A stretch of DNA of 64,000 nucleotides from Clostridiales bacterium (GCA_003150035.1 QALR01000016.1:59308-123307); one strand, 5' to 3'; counted from the first letter of the stretch, positions 9,169 through 18,340 are shown. Numbers and translations: made by a program. Notes: generated by a model not told the origin, from the letters alone.

Positions 9169-9870
9169 TCATACGCTTTTTTTGGAGACGCCATCCGAAT
9201 ATTTCGCCGAAATCGACGCGCCGAGTGCGGTGGCAAAAAAGCCGCCGATGTCGATGACGTACTCAAGGGCAAGAGAAAGGATGTTTTCCACGGCATATTC
9301 TCCTCCTGTCACAAACAAAAGTGAGGAAAATACCGCTCGCGCCGCAAAAAAGATCAACGCTGCAAGCCCTACCGGATTCTTAGGTGAAAACATTTTTCGT
9401 TCTTTCTCTGGTTTTTCCTTTAATATCCATGCGTAGAAAGCTCTTTCCAACAGGATAACAACCAAAAAGATAGCAACGTTGGCAAGCAAAATCAAAGAGG
9501 TTTCTGCATCGGTGAGATAAACCGTCCGCAAAGCTGTTTCGGAATAGACGGACATAAAGAAAAAATGGCGGACAACATACCGAAGCAAAGGAAAAATCCC
9601 CGCTGTAATAACAAAAATCACCGACGTTATTACCGTTTTTCCTGCGCTTTCAAAAAACAAAAAGTAGGAGATGACGCCAAAAGATGCATAAACCGATGCG
9701 TAAACTACATAATAGGCGAGAACTTCCGGGAGATTGCACATCCACTCCGTAATCCAATACCAGTCCCAATAATATATACTGAAAAAGCAGTGCAACGCCG
9801 TTAAAACAAGTGCCGCGCCAAGCGGAATGACAAAGACGGCAAGTATGATTTTCCAAATTGCTTTTTTCAC
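9169..9870 (-). CDS. Polytopic membrane protein, unknown function
   Basis: 233 residues beginning with a GTG codon (MKKAIWKIILAVF), preceded by gaggat six bases upstream. Hydrophobic segments are seen at about residues 7-30, 48-72, 78-97, 125-145, 165-190 and 200-222, so probably five or six membrane passes. The C-terminus is basic (SDGVSKKSV). I recognise no family motif. It stands alone, convergent with rsgA across the terminator. It is preceded by about 175 bases of strongly self-complementary leader, so its expression may be controlled after transcription initiation (inference). Confidence 0.75.
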   Translation of the reverse strand: MKKAIWKIILAVFVIPLGAALVLTALHCFFSIYYWDWYWITEWMCNLPEVLAYYVVYASVYASFGVISYFLFFESAGKTVITSVIFVITAGIFPLLRYVVRHFFFMSVYSETALRTVYLTDAETSLILLANVAIFLVVILLERAFYAWILKEKPEKERKMFSPKNPVGLAALIFFAARAVFSSLLFVTGGEYAVENILSLALEYVIDIGGFFATALGASISAKYSDGVSKKSV

Positions 9871-10045
9871 CCTCGTATCCTCGCTTTAATTCCTGATTGA
9901 TCGCGTGCAGAAGAAAGATTTCTTCCCATGCAAGAGAGGGGCTGCTCTTGCCTAAAGCTCTGCGCTGAGCCTGACCCTATTCCGCACGCATGAAAACAAT
10001 AGCCGCGCTGCTGTTCCAATAGGCCGCAAAGCGGCTGTCTCCATA
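9871..10045 (-). promoter_or_regulatory. Structured 5' leader / candidate small RNA upstream of the membrane protein
   Basis: Predicted transcript leader with several inverted repeats: gccgc/gcggc (10023-10035), long-range gcgtgc/gcacgc (9903-9908 with 9984-9989), gggg..gctc/gagc..ccc (9938-9947 with 9967-9977), gcaagag/ctcttgc (9930-9951) and gaagaaa/tttcttc (9910-9926). The gagc at 9967-9970 can instead pair with gctc at 9957-9960, so two folds compete. On the minus strand the order GGTCAGG...AGCAGCC recalls the signal-recognition-particle RNA core, but the spacing and apical loop do not fit. No known riboswitch class is recognised. Confidence 0.4.
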
Positions 10046-10051
10046 GATGTT

Positions 10052-10060
10052 ATTGTATCA
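10052..10060 (-). promoter_or_regulatory. Extended -10 promoter for the membrane-protein leader
   Basis: Minus-strand TGATACAAT matches the extended -10 pattern (TGn before the hexamer). The -35 region is only a T tract, so activity rests on the extended -10. It would start transcription near 10045. Confidence 0.5.
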
Positions 10061-10109
10061 TGTTCTTCCGGTAAAAAAAAGACCTTTTTGTAAAAAATCA
10101 CAGTTTCCA

Positions 10110-10138
10110 TTGACAATTTTTACGGAATGGATTATACT
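10110..10138 (+). promoter_or_regulatory. Sigma-A promoter of the glycerol-1-phosphate dehydrogenase gene
   Basis: TTGACA (10110-10115), 17-base spacer, TATACT (10133-10138). It overlaps the 5' end of the longest open frame (ATG at 10127), which shows that translation starts later, at 10172. Confidence 0.88.
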
Positions 10139-10171
10139 TTTTTATTATCGAAATCATTGGAGGTAGAAAAT

Positions 10172-11449
10172 ATGGATCTTCGTGCGGTTATTGATTCCTT
10201 CCAAAGCTGCCCTTGCGGCAGAGAACATAGCTTTGATTTGAAAATTTATGAGGCAGACCGCGGACTTGTTCACAAGGCAGGAGAAATTCTCGATAGGGGG
10301 AATTTCCCGAAAAAATTATATGTCGTTTCCGACGAAAATGCCATTCACGTCTCCCGGGAGCTTTTTCCTTCTCTTGACAGATGCGGTTATCGGTACGAAA
10401 CAAAAATATATCCCGATATGCGCTATGCCTATATGTCAACTGCCACGGAAATCATGCGCGCCGCCGCGGACTTCGACGGGATTCTTTCCATCGGGACCGG
10501 CTCTGTCAATGATGTCTGCCGCTATGCAGCCGCACACGCGAACAAAGCGTTTGCCATTTTCGCTACGGCTCCGTCTATGGATGGCTTTGCTTCGGACTCA
10601 GCGCCTCTGATTGACAATAATTTCAAAATATCCTATCCATGCCGCCAACCATCCATCGTTATCGCCGACACGGATATTCTCGCCGCGTCTCCCGCCGAGC
10701 TGAAAGCCGCTGGCTTCGGCGATATTCTCGGAAAATACGTCGGGATCGTAGACTGGAAGGTTGCGCACTATACCGTCGGAGAATATTATTGCGAGAACAT
10801 CGTCTCTCTCGTAAAAAAAGCGGTTGCCGACGTAGTCGCCATAGCGGACAAAGTGACCGTATGCGATCCGGATGCGGCAAAGGCCATCATGGATTCCCTG
10901 ATCCTTACCGGATGCGCGATGCAGCTTGCCAAATGTACAAGACCAGCGTCCGGTGCTGAGCATGTCGTCTCTCACTTTTGGGAAATTCATAAGCTTGAAA
11001 AAGGAATCTGGCCGGACTTCCATGGAAAAAAGGTCGGCATTGCGACTTTACTTGTAACAAGAATTTATAAGAAGCTTCTTTCCTATCCGTCCATTTCTCC
11101 GCATAAAGAAGCGCTGGACCTTGAGGAGGTTCTTTCCCATTACAGCCCGAAAAACCGAGAGGAAATCATTGGATATAACGTGCCGAACCCCACAGACGCG
11201 ATTGACCCGGCTGTGTTGAAAGCGCGTTGGCCAGATATTCTTACCTCCATCCGGGAAGAACTGCCGGATGAGGATGTACTCCTTGATATGATGCAGCGCG
11301 CCGGCTGTGTAACAGAGCTTTCCGATGTCAATCTCACCCCCGAATTTGCCCTGGAAGCGCTCCGATACAGTCCCTATATGAGACGCCGCATCACCTTGCT
11401 CCGAATCCTTGATATGCTTGGGATTGATGAAGATCTTCTGACTTTATAA
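10172..11449 (+). CDS. egsA: sn-Glycerol-1-phosphate dehydrogenase (AraM/EgsA family)
   Basis: Iron-type-alcohol-dehydrogenase-fold enzyme predicted to reduce dihydroxyacetone phosphate to glycerol 1-phosphate with NAD(P)H. Seen: the nucleotide-binding loop SIGTGSVNDV (near 105), ATAPSMDGFAS (near 131), FGDILGKY (near 182, metal Asp), HVVSHFWE (near 264, metal His) and DFHGKKVGI (near 282, metal His). 425 residues with a C-terminal extension, as in Firmicutes members. The ATG at 10172 has ggagg eight bases before it. Monocistronic, with its own promoter and terminator. In Bacillus the product feeds heptaprenylglyceryl phosphate; the role here is inferred only from the family. Confidence 0.88.
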   Translation: MDLRAVIDSFQSCPCGREHSFDLKIYEADRGLVHKAGEILDRGNFPKKLYVVSDENAIHVSRELFPSLDRCGYRYETKIYPDMRYAYMSTATEIMRAAADFDGILSIGTGSVNDVCRYAAAHANKAFAIFATAPSMDGFASDSAPLIDNNFKISYPCRQPSIVIADTDILAASPAELKAAGFGDILGKYVGIVDWKVAHYTVGEYYCENIVSLVKKAVADVVAIADKVTVCDPDAAKAIMDSLILTGCAMQLAKCTRPASGAEHVVSHFWEIHKLEKGIWPDFHGKKVGIATLLVTRIYKKLLSYPSISPHKEALDLEEVLSHYSPKNREEIIGYNVPNPTDAIDPAVLKARWPDILTSIREELPDEDVLLDMMQRAGCVTELSDVNLTPEFALEALRYSPYMRRRITLLRILDMLGIDEDLLTL

Positions 11450-11600
11450 AAACAGTATTTTGGTTCTATGTAGCCAAAAAGCATGAAGCGCAAAAAGCAG
11501 GAGGAGCCGCACTTGCTGCCGGCAAGGGCCTTCAAGCATTTTCTATACGTGCAAAGGCTTATAAAACGATTTCCGTCTATATAACCCATAAAAAACGAAA
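11450..11600. other. Intergenic stretch after egsA without a supported gene
   Basis: About 320 bases separate egsA from the next gene. A start-less open stretch runs on the + strand from 11442 to 11612, rich in Ala and Lys codons; it has no start codon or ribosome binding site, so I treat it as non-coding or a worn remnant. The terminator at 11596-11632 lies at its end. Confidence 0.4.
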
Positions 11601-11632
11601 AACCCGAGCTTAAACAGCCGGGTTTTTTATTT
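11596..11632 (+). terminator. Rho-independent terminator downstream of egsA
   Basis: Stem aacccg (11601-11606) / cgggtt (11619-11624), 12-base loop, then a run of T. Confidence 0.75.
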
Positions 11633-11772
11633 TTCTGTATAATTTCCCTGCTAATCAGAAATACTGAGATTGACCGCAAAGTCAAAAACATTCGCTTCTT
11701 TTATTTTTTATATCGAAACGAATGATTGTTAATTCAAAGAAAAAACTGCTCCATAGCAGTCATAAGGTTTGC

Positions 11773-12180
11773 ATGATGAAAAAATCGAAAAGAGACTTCT
11801 TGTTTTCTGTTCTATCTGTTCTTTTCGTTGCGCTTTTAATGTTTGCTCAGTTTTCCAGCGGAATGGCCGTTTTGGCGGATGTGCAAAACGATATCGCTGT
11901 CTCACCGAACGAAAGAGCCGGTGAAAATGAAAGCATGGATGGCAGCAATCATTCAGACAATAGCACGAATGGTTCCGGTGAGATTTCCTCAACCAACAAT
12001 AGTGGAGAAAGTTCTCATGATACTTCTGACACAGCAACCTCTGACGGTGAAAAAGAGGATTCGCACGCCATGAGCACGTGGGAGTGGATTCTCGTCGCCG
12101 TCGCTATTCTGCTTGTCATTATAATCATTCTTGCTGCCGCCAACAGAAAAAGAAAAACAGAAGATAATAAAAAGAGATGA
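11773..12180 (+). CDS. Small secreted or membrane-anchored Ser/Asn/Thr-rich protein
   Basis: 135 residues, no recognised family. It begins MMKKSKRDFLFSVLSVLFVALLM, a signal-like N-terminus (about 1-35, possible cleavage near AVLA). Residues 40-90 are low-complexity and rich in Ser, Asn, Thr, Asp and Glu. A C-terminal transmembrane helix (WILVAVAILLVIIIILAAA, about 102-121) and a basic tail (NRKRKTEDNKKR) follow, the layout of a protein with an exposed linker anchored in the membrane. ATG 11773 follows aagg by five bases; the frame extends upstream to 11722 without a site. It converges on the giant SLH gene, sharing a bidirectional terminator; a cell-envelope role is inference. Confidence 0.7.
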   Translation: MMKKSKRDFLFSVLSVLFVALLMFAQFSSGMAVLADVQNDIAVSPNERAGENESMDGSNHSDNSTNGSGEISSTNNSGESSHDTSDTATSDGEKEDSHAMSTWEWILVAVAILLVIIIILAAANRKRKTEDNKKR

Positions 12181-12215
12181 CTCCCAAAAGGGAGCCATCT
12201 CTTTTTGATAATTAG
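12171..12215. terminator. Bidirectional terminator between the small anchored protein and the SLH protein
   Basis: Stem agagatgactccc / gggagccatctct (one mismatch) with loop aaaa, flanked by A on the left and T on the right, so it can terminate both convergent genes. It begins inside the last codons of the + strand gene. Confidence 0.9.
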
Positions 12216-12229
12216 GAAAATACCACGAA

Positions 12230-15200
12230 TTAACCAAGGACAAACTCATCCGAGAATACGCAATACGTACCATCGATTACGATATAGTTGAACGTAACCG
12301 TGGAGGACGGCTGCTGGAAGGTACCCTGGCCCAACTCTACATAGGTGTAGTACGGGGAGTTCGGGACGCACCAGAATCTGCCGTTGAAGTATCTGTCGAG
12401 CAGAGAATTCTTAGCCTCGAGCAATGCTGCTTCTGCTTCGTCAACAGCCTCTTTGTAGTATGCGAGTCTCTCATCGCTGAGATATCCTTTAGCAAGAGCT
12501 TCTTCATAAGCAGCAACTGCTTTATCATAAGCTTCCTGCTGTGTCTTAATCTGCGCTTCGTAGATTGCTCTGCTTGCAACCGTTACGTTCGTCGAATCGC
12601 CGGCTTTGTAAAGAACTGTGCCGTCACCGTTCTTGTAGAAGAACTCGAAGTTGTAGTTCGTGACATCGACATTCTTTACACCGTCGATGGTCGCATACGT
12701 CGTACCGGATGCTGTTGCGCTTGTAATGACACCAGTCTTCATACCGCTGATGGTAGACGAGGTCTCGATTCTGCGGTAGTTGCTATCCGCCGGATAGTAG
12801 GTGTCACCAACCAGAACGAGGTAGTTCGTTCCATCTGTGTAACCGCCGTTAACGCCTGTAAAGTCTTGGATGTTGTAAGCAATCGTCGGAGCCCCAGAGA
12901 CAGCCGAACCGTCCGTCTTCACGAAGGAGTAGGTTCCGTCTTCCGCTCTCTTCACAGCCTCGGTGTAAACGACTACATCCTCAGTGGAAGCGATAACTGT
13001 AGCTGTTACTTTTTCTCCACCTTCAGGATCAGTTTTCGGCGTATATGCCTCGCCTTCTGCGATATATTTATAGTTCTTTCCTTTAAATGCGAAATCAATC
13101 AACTCGACAGAAGCATATGTCGACTTATCCCAAGTAGCGCCCGCCGTCTTCAAAATGAAGAGATCTTCATAGAATTTATAAACCTGTACATTCTTAGTTG
13201 CAGGAGTATCAAGTGCCTCAACGAAGAGTAGATCATCCTCACCGACGCCCGCCATGAGAGCATCCACTGTTGCCGCAGCACCAGTTGTGATTGTCGCATT
13301 CGGCGTGCCAGCCGGAGCATCTGCAATTTCCGTTACCGTTACTACCGTATACGAGTTATCGGAAGGCACAGAAGGCGTCTCATCGATGAAGGAGACTCCT
13401 CCAATCGTGTAAACCGTGATGGTTTCAACTTCGATAACGTTATACGTAGCACTTGTAATCTTGAATGCAGGAACAGAGATCGGATCAAACGCTTTCTTAG
13501 CACCGCCCTCCATGACATAGGCCATGAGAACTGTGCCATCTTCTGCGGTTGCTGTCAGTTCAACTTCATAGTACTTGTCAGCGCCCGCTTCGACTTCGTT
13601 TACAAAGTAAACATCCAAATCAGCTGTAGCGCCAGCATACTTGTAGATGAGCTGTTCTTTTGCAGAAGACTGTACCGTGTAGGTATCTTTGTACCCGGAA
13701 ACGTCTTTACCCGATTCAGGATTATCAATACCCCACGCCAAGTTGGCAACAGTAACTTCGGCACCTTCCGTCAAAGTCTCACCGGTTCTTGTGATCTGAA
13801 CATACTTGCCGTCCGCGTTCTTATAGAACTCGAAGCCGCCGCTCAGAGTCTCAAAGATCTTGATGTTGCTTACAGCCGGAATGGTGTATGTGGTCGATGT
13901 CAGCGTGCTGAGATCCTCGATCGTCGGGATAAACTCGGCACCCAGCGTAATGCCAGTCAGAACACCGTTCGTGTAGGCAGGCGCTGCAAGATAATACTTA
14001 CCGTCCGTACCCAATGCGAAGTTAGAGGAATACAGACCCTCGCTGCTTGTTGCATACTTGTCTGTATCGATAACGATACCGTCAAGCTCTTCATAAACAG
14101 CTGTTGTCATGTCTTCGACAATTTTACCGTCTTCATCCACTTTGTACCAGTGTCCGCCAACGATGCTCAGATCGATGGAAGCGGCTTTTACAGCCTCAGC
14201 ATAGGTGGAGTACTCACGATAGATAACACCAACGTCCTCGCCGGTAGGCAGCGCATAAGCAGACTTGTCAGAGATAACGAGCCAGCTCGGAGAGAACTCG
14301 CTTGCGCTTACAATCGCCTTGGAGGAAGCATCAAGGTAAACGACCGTGGAATCATCAGTCGGTGTTACATCTGCTCCGGTCGTGCCACCGACAATCGCGA
14401 TAGCAGACAGTGTGCCGTAATTCTCAACCGCGTTCCAAGTGGTCACGAAGAGACCTGCCTCGGGGATATTAGCCAATGTCGTTGTCGTAATATCAAAGCC
14501 ATCTTCCGAAGGCGTTACGATAACAACAGGCGTTGTGCTCATTGCCTCGTAGGTCTTGCCGTCCAGGGTCACATAGCTTGCGCCCGGGAACCAGCCTTCT
14601 TCATTTCTGTCTTTTTCAGTCCAAGTCAGAGTAGCGTATTTGTCAACATCATAGGTATCAAACGGGACATTCGTTCCCACTTTGGTACCTGTGCCGGTTT
14701 CCCAATTGTAAACGACATCGGAGTAAACGATGTTGCCGTTTGCATCCGTCTTGTAGGTGACCTCATAGTTGCCGTCCTTACCGTAGAGGACATAAACGAG
14801 ATGGGTCACATCGTCGATATAGTAGCCGTTTGCAATCGTGTATTTCGCGAAGTCTTCCTCGGTCACAGCCTGAACCTGAGTGGACTGCGTGCCGGTCTCG
14901 CCCTTGTAAAGCGGAATCATAAGAGTCTGCGCTTTATCCACAATAGCGGTCGCGGTTCCCTCAACATTGGTATATTCTACGATTTCTGTGAATCTCAGAA
15001 CATACTCATAGCCATCATTCGTCAAAGTTCTGTCATAGTAAGGACCGAAGCCGACTGTCGCCTTATAGCTTGCCGTGTAGAAGCTGCCGTCTTCTGCTAC
15101 GACTCTCGAGCCAGCAATCTCTTCGATGTCGATGATGTATTCGCCATCAACGTCAAGCCAAGATTGGTGAGCTGTCGGAGCATAGAAGCCTTCTGCTGTA

Positions 15201-18200
15201 ACAACTGCAAGGGGTTTTCCATTATCCGGATTATTTGACGGATAATATGCATCCGTATTGCTATCATCTCCAACCTTAATGCTACCTACCGTCTTAAGTA
15301 ACTGCTCTTCCGTCCCGCTCGTCGAATCGCCGTAGATGAGATAGTTCAAGCTGCCAGCATCGGACATCACCGTCACATAGATAAGGTCCTCGCCCGGGTT
15401 CACCTTGCCATTCGCCATGCCGTTGGGATCGCCAAGCTGACCGGCAAAGATCGCATTGTAAACCTTGTAGTTCTCCCAGTCGAAAATGGAGGAAGCGGAA
15501 GCTCTTACTTCATACGTGGAGACACCGCTCACGCCAAAACGAGCCTGTGTTCTCTTTTGGAAAGCAACCATCTCACCGGTCTGATCATGAACATATCCAT
15601 TGGCATCAATTGTCCACTTGTTAAAACCGTCGCGCCCCATCAGTGCACCGATAATGCCATCCGTACCGGGATTAATCGGGTTCCAAAGGCCAGTAGCGCC
15701 ATTAAAGCCTCTCGCTGAATAGTAGTTGGTCCATCCACGAGCAAACATCAACGTTCCCCACGGAAGCGTGTCAGGAGTCTTGGTATAGCCTGTAACAAAA
15801 GTCCAGCTTGCATTATATCGTTCACCGTCTGCAGTAGTGATGTAGTTTGGCGAACTAGAGGAGTTAGATCCAGAAAATGTTCCTGTTATTACTTTGCCAT
15901 CAACAACGATAGACGTTTCACTATTGTTGCCACCCCAATAAGAAACAGGAGTGGTAACGCGATAAGTATCCATAGCTGCATCATACGCTGCTTCCAGATA
16001 ATAAGTTTCCGCTGTTACAGTGCCAGAACCCGACGTAGCAATCGTAACATTATAGGTGTTGTCACCGGTTTCGGTCTTTTCAACATCGGTCACGAAGCCG
16101 CTTGTACCAGTGTTCGAATCCGTTCCGACAATGAAGACCACTCTGTTCTGAGCGTCTGTCACGAACTGAACGTATTTACCAGCCATCCAAGCAGCCGTTG
16201 CCGACTTGTAGCCGGGGTCAGTAACACCGGAAACGATACCATCCTCAATCAGGGTCTTTCTTGCCTGATCAAGGAACACGCCCCAGCTTGAGCTATCAAA
16301 GGTATATTCCGCCGTAGCGCCCGCAACCGTAATGGGAAGCGTCGTCTTATCCGGAATCGAAACCGGAATGTAAACCTGTTGGGTTGTGGCGTTGCCCTCA
16401 GAATCCGTCGACTTGATCGTAGCAATATAGTAATCATCAAGAGCAAAGGCATCGATATTCTCAATGATACCCGTGTTGAACGACGCGATATCCGCTACCG
16501 CATAGTAGTGCGGAGATGCAGAGCCGTAACTTGACGTATATCCATCAATGAGAAGGTGCATGTTGGAAGGACGGAGCACGATCTGAAGTTTATTGGTCGT
16601 CTTGTTGTTCAAGTAGTAACCGTCCGTTCTGTAGTCCGCAACAAGGGAAGAGTCTGCTCCCTTGAAGAAGGATACCGTCTTGTTATAGAAGATAGTACCG
16701 ATCGCGTTGCCCTTTATCCGAGCATTGCCAACAACCTTACCGTCAGAAACAGAGGAGTAATAGTCATACGTATTATCTTTGTCATCACCCTGGACATTCA
16801 TTGCGCCTGTGAAATAGAACGGAGCCGACTCTTTGATGAAAGCGGAATCAAATCTGCCGTCGCCATCCACATCGTTGAAGATAACAAAGCACTCGCCCTG
16901 CGCTGCATTGATGAGCTGCTTCACAGCTTCATGCGTCGTCAAAGGAGTCTGCGTAACTTTGCCATCGTCATCCGCAGAAATCTTCATGATTTCGATCTCA
17001 TCGGTTCCGGTGTCAGCAACCCGATAAGTCTCGCCGCGGAAATTCAGAACAGCCGAGGTGATCGTGCCGTTTGCATCCTTGACAACGTTCGTCCAAGAGG
17101 TGACGTCGTTTGTCGCATCATAGGAAAGCGGCAGCACCGGAACGGTGTTTTCCGCCGTGCCGATTTCACGGAAGGTCCAGCCGACGAATTTGGAAAGGTC
17201 ATCGGCGCTGATGATCATATTCGTCGATGCAGACCATCCAGTCGAATTGTCACCGTAATTCTGGCCCAGCTGCGCACTTGTCGCCTGGAGATAGGTATCA
17301 ACAATGACGCTGTTTCCGGAAACGGTCAAGGATGTAACTTTACCTGTGGAGTTGTCACGGACAACATTGACCATCGAGCCGACATCCACATACTGATATG
17401 CGTTGATCTCATCCTCATAAACTTCGTTCGCAGGATCATCCTGTTTTTCAGGCGTGAGTCCGAGCGAAACGCGAAGCAGTTTCAGGAAATCTGCGCCGGG
17501 GACGGTGATGGTGGATGTGCCGTCCGTCGAAATCAGAACTACGTCCTTAGCGGTGTCGATCAGGTTCGTCCATCTCTCAACACGCTGGCCGCCCGCATGA
17601 ATCAGATACGCCATGGAAAGACCATTGCTTACTCTATCCATCTTCGCGACATAGTAGGATCTGCTCGTCTTGCCGACGCCAGGATTCTCTTCAAAGTACT
17701 CACCGAGGTTGATACCATCGGAGGTAAGAGAATAGTCCGAATCCGTAGGATCCTTTTCGAAGTTCATGATGGTCGCCAGCAGGTACGCTGCTTCCCCATA
17801 TGTAAGCTCATAGTCGGGGTTGAACGTAGCTGTGTGCTGATAGAACACCTCATCCATCGCGTTACAGTCAGTCGCAGCAACCTGCATGTAGTTGAGCGCC
17901 CAACCTTCATCGGAGGTGTCCGTCACTTTGTTTTCGTAGCCCATCAGACGAACGATAACTGCGCACGCTTCAGCCAGAGAGATAATCTTATCCGGGCTGA
18001 ACGTTCCGTCACCGTTGCCGATGATGAAGCCACGTCTTTGCGAGTACGCGATAGCGGCTCTGTGATGCTCTGCGGTCACGTCCGTGAAGGTCGTGTTCGC
18101 GATTTCATCATTCCAAGCGCTGTCATCGAGCTGCCGCGTTTCCAGCTTGGCAACCCAAAGCACGAACTCGTTTCTTGTGATTTTCTCATCTGCCATGGTA

Positions 18201-18340
18201 CCGATGGTCGCAATGCCGGTATTCTCAAGATAGGTAACCTCATCTTGATACCATGCGTCCGCAGCAGACAAGCTTGCAGAAATTCCCGTAACCATAACGA
18301 CCGCGAGAACCAGTGCAAGAATTCGCTTGAAGTTCTTCAT
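12230..18340 (-). CDS. Giant S-layer homology (SLH) domain surface protein
   Basis: 2036 residues. The N-terminus is a signal peptide (MKNFKRILALVLAVVMVTG, cleavage near residue 26-28) followed by three SLH-like modules at about 28-70, 88-140 (TFTDVTAEHHRAAIAYSQRRG, then GNGDGTFSPDKIISLAEA) and 150-195 (ATFNPDYELTYGEAAYLLA). SLH modules bind pyruvylated secondary cell wall polymers, so this is probably an S-layer or other exported wall protein. The rest is beta-type, rich in Thr, Tyr, Val, Asp and Gly, without a recognised catalytic domain. A charged helical stretch sits near the C-terminus (about 1930-1985), then a short tail with two Cys. The ATG has ggagga at ideal spacing. Its own promoter and leader lie upstream. 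Confidence 0.88.
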   Translation of the reverse strand: MKNFKRILALVLAVVMVTGISASLSAADAWYQDEVTYLENTGIATIGTMADEKITRNEFVLWVAKLETRQLDDSAWNDEIANTTFTDVTAEHHRAAIAYSQRRGFIIGNGDGTFSPDKIISLAEACAVIVRLMGYENKVTDTSDEGWALNYMQVAATDCNAMDEVFYQHTATFNPDYELTYGEAAYLLATIMNFEKDPTDSDYSLTSDGINLGEYFEENPGVGKTSRSYYVAKMDRVSNGLSMAYLIHAGGQRVERWTNLIDTAKDVVLISTDGTSTITVPGADFLKLLRVSLGLTPEKQDDPANEVYEDEINAYQYVDVGSMVNVVRDNSTGKVTSLTVSGNSVIVDTYLQATSAQLGQNYGDNSTGWSASTNMIISADDLSKFVGWTFREIGTAENTVPVLPLSYDATNDVTSWTNVVKDANGTITSAVLNFRGETYRVADTGTDEIEIMKISADDDGKVTQTPLTTHEAVKQLINAAQGECFVIFNDVDGDGRFDSAFIKESAPFYFTGAMNVQGDDKDNTYDYYSSVSDGKVVGNARIKGNAIGTIFYNKTVSFFKGADSSLVADYRTDGYYLNNKTTNKLQIVLRPSNMHLLIDGYTSSYGSASPHYYAVADIASFNTGIIENIDAFALDDYYIATIKSTDSEGNATTQQVYIPVSIPDKTTLPITVAGATAEYTFDSSSWGVFLDQARKTLIEDGIVSGVTDPGYKSATAAWMAGKYVQFVTDAQNRVVFIVGTDSNTGTSGFVTDVEKTETGDNTYNVTIATSGSGTVTAETYYLEAAYDAAMDTYRVTTPVSYWGGNNSETSIVVDGKVITGTFSGSNSSSSPNYITTADGERYNASWTFVTGYTKTPDTLPWGTLMFARGWTNYYSARGFNGATGLWNPINPGTDGIIGALMGRDGFNKWTIDANGYVHDQTGEMVAFQKRTQARFGVSGVSTYEVRASASSIFDWENYKVYNAIFAGQLGDPNGMANGKVNPGEDLIYVTVMSDAGSLNYLIYGDSTSGTEEQLLKTVGSIKVGDDSNTDAYYPSNNPDNGKPLAVVTAEGFYAPTAHQSWLDVDGEYIIDIEEIAGSRVVAEDGSFYTASYKATVGFGPYYDRTLTNDGYEYVLRFTEIVEYTNVEGTATAIVDKAQTLMIPLYKGETGTQSTQVQAVTEEDFAKYTIANGYYIDDVTHLVYVLYGKDGNYEVTYKTDANGNIVYSDVVYNWETGTGTKVGTNVPFDTYDVDKYATLTWTEKDRNEEGWFPGASYVTLDGKTYEAMSTTPVVIVTPSEDGFDITTTTLANIPEAGLFVTTWNAVENYGTLSAIAIVGGTTGADVTPTDDSTVVYLDASSKAIVSASEFSPSWLVISDKSAYALPTGEDVGVIYREYSTYAEAVKAASIDLSIVGGHWYKVDEDGKIVEDMTTAVYEELDGIVIDTDKYATSSEGLYSSNFALGTDGKYYLAAPAYTNGVLTGITLGAEFIPTIEDLSTLTSTTYTIPAVSNIKIFETLSGGFEFYKNADGKYVQITRTGETLTEGAEVTVANLAWGIDNPESGKDVSGYKDTYTVQSSAKEQLIYKYAGATADLDVYFVNEVEAGADKYYEVELTATAEDGTVLMAYVMEGGAKKAFDPISVPAFKITSATYNVIEVETITVYTIGGVSFIDETPSVPSDNSYTVVTVTEIADAPAGTPNATITTGAAATVDALMAGVGEDDLLFVEALDTPATKNVQVYKFYEDLFILKTAGATWDKSTYASVELIDFAFKGKNYKYIAEGEAYTPKTDPEGGEKVTATVIASTEDVVVYTEAVKRAEDGTYSFVKTDGSAVSGAPTIAYNIQDFTGVNGGYTDGTNYLVLVGDTYYPADSNYRRIETSSTISGMKTGVITSATASGTTYATIDGVKNVDVTNYNFEFFYKNGDGTVLYKAGDSTNVTVASRAIYEAQIKTQQEAYDKAVAAYEEALAKGYLSDERLAYYKEAVDEAEAALLEAKNSLLDRYFNGRFWCVPNSPYYTYVELGQGTFQQPSSTVTFNYIVIDGTYCVFSDEFVLG

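Noticed and set aside
9930..9990. Signal recognition particle RNA gene
   Set aside because: GGTCAGG and AGCAGCC occur in the right order on the minus strand, but the apical stem-loop and spacing differ from known SRP RNAs. Kept as part of the structured-leader finding rather than called as an RNA gene.
10127..10171. Upstream start for egsA at ATG 10127
   Set aside because: The sigma-A promoter -10 element lies at 10133-10138, inside this extension.
11442..11612. Start-less + strand open stretch after egsA (Ala/Lys-rich)
   Set aside because: No ATG, GTG or TTG start in frame and no homology recognised; chance or a decayed remnant cannot be told apart.
11374..11691. 105-codon minus-strand frame downstream of egsA
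   Set aside because: It runs through the egsA 3' end and its terminator, with no start signals.
14150..15238. 362-codon open frame antisense to the SLH gene
   Set aside because: Same reasoning: a shadow of the real reading frame with no independent start signal.
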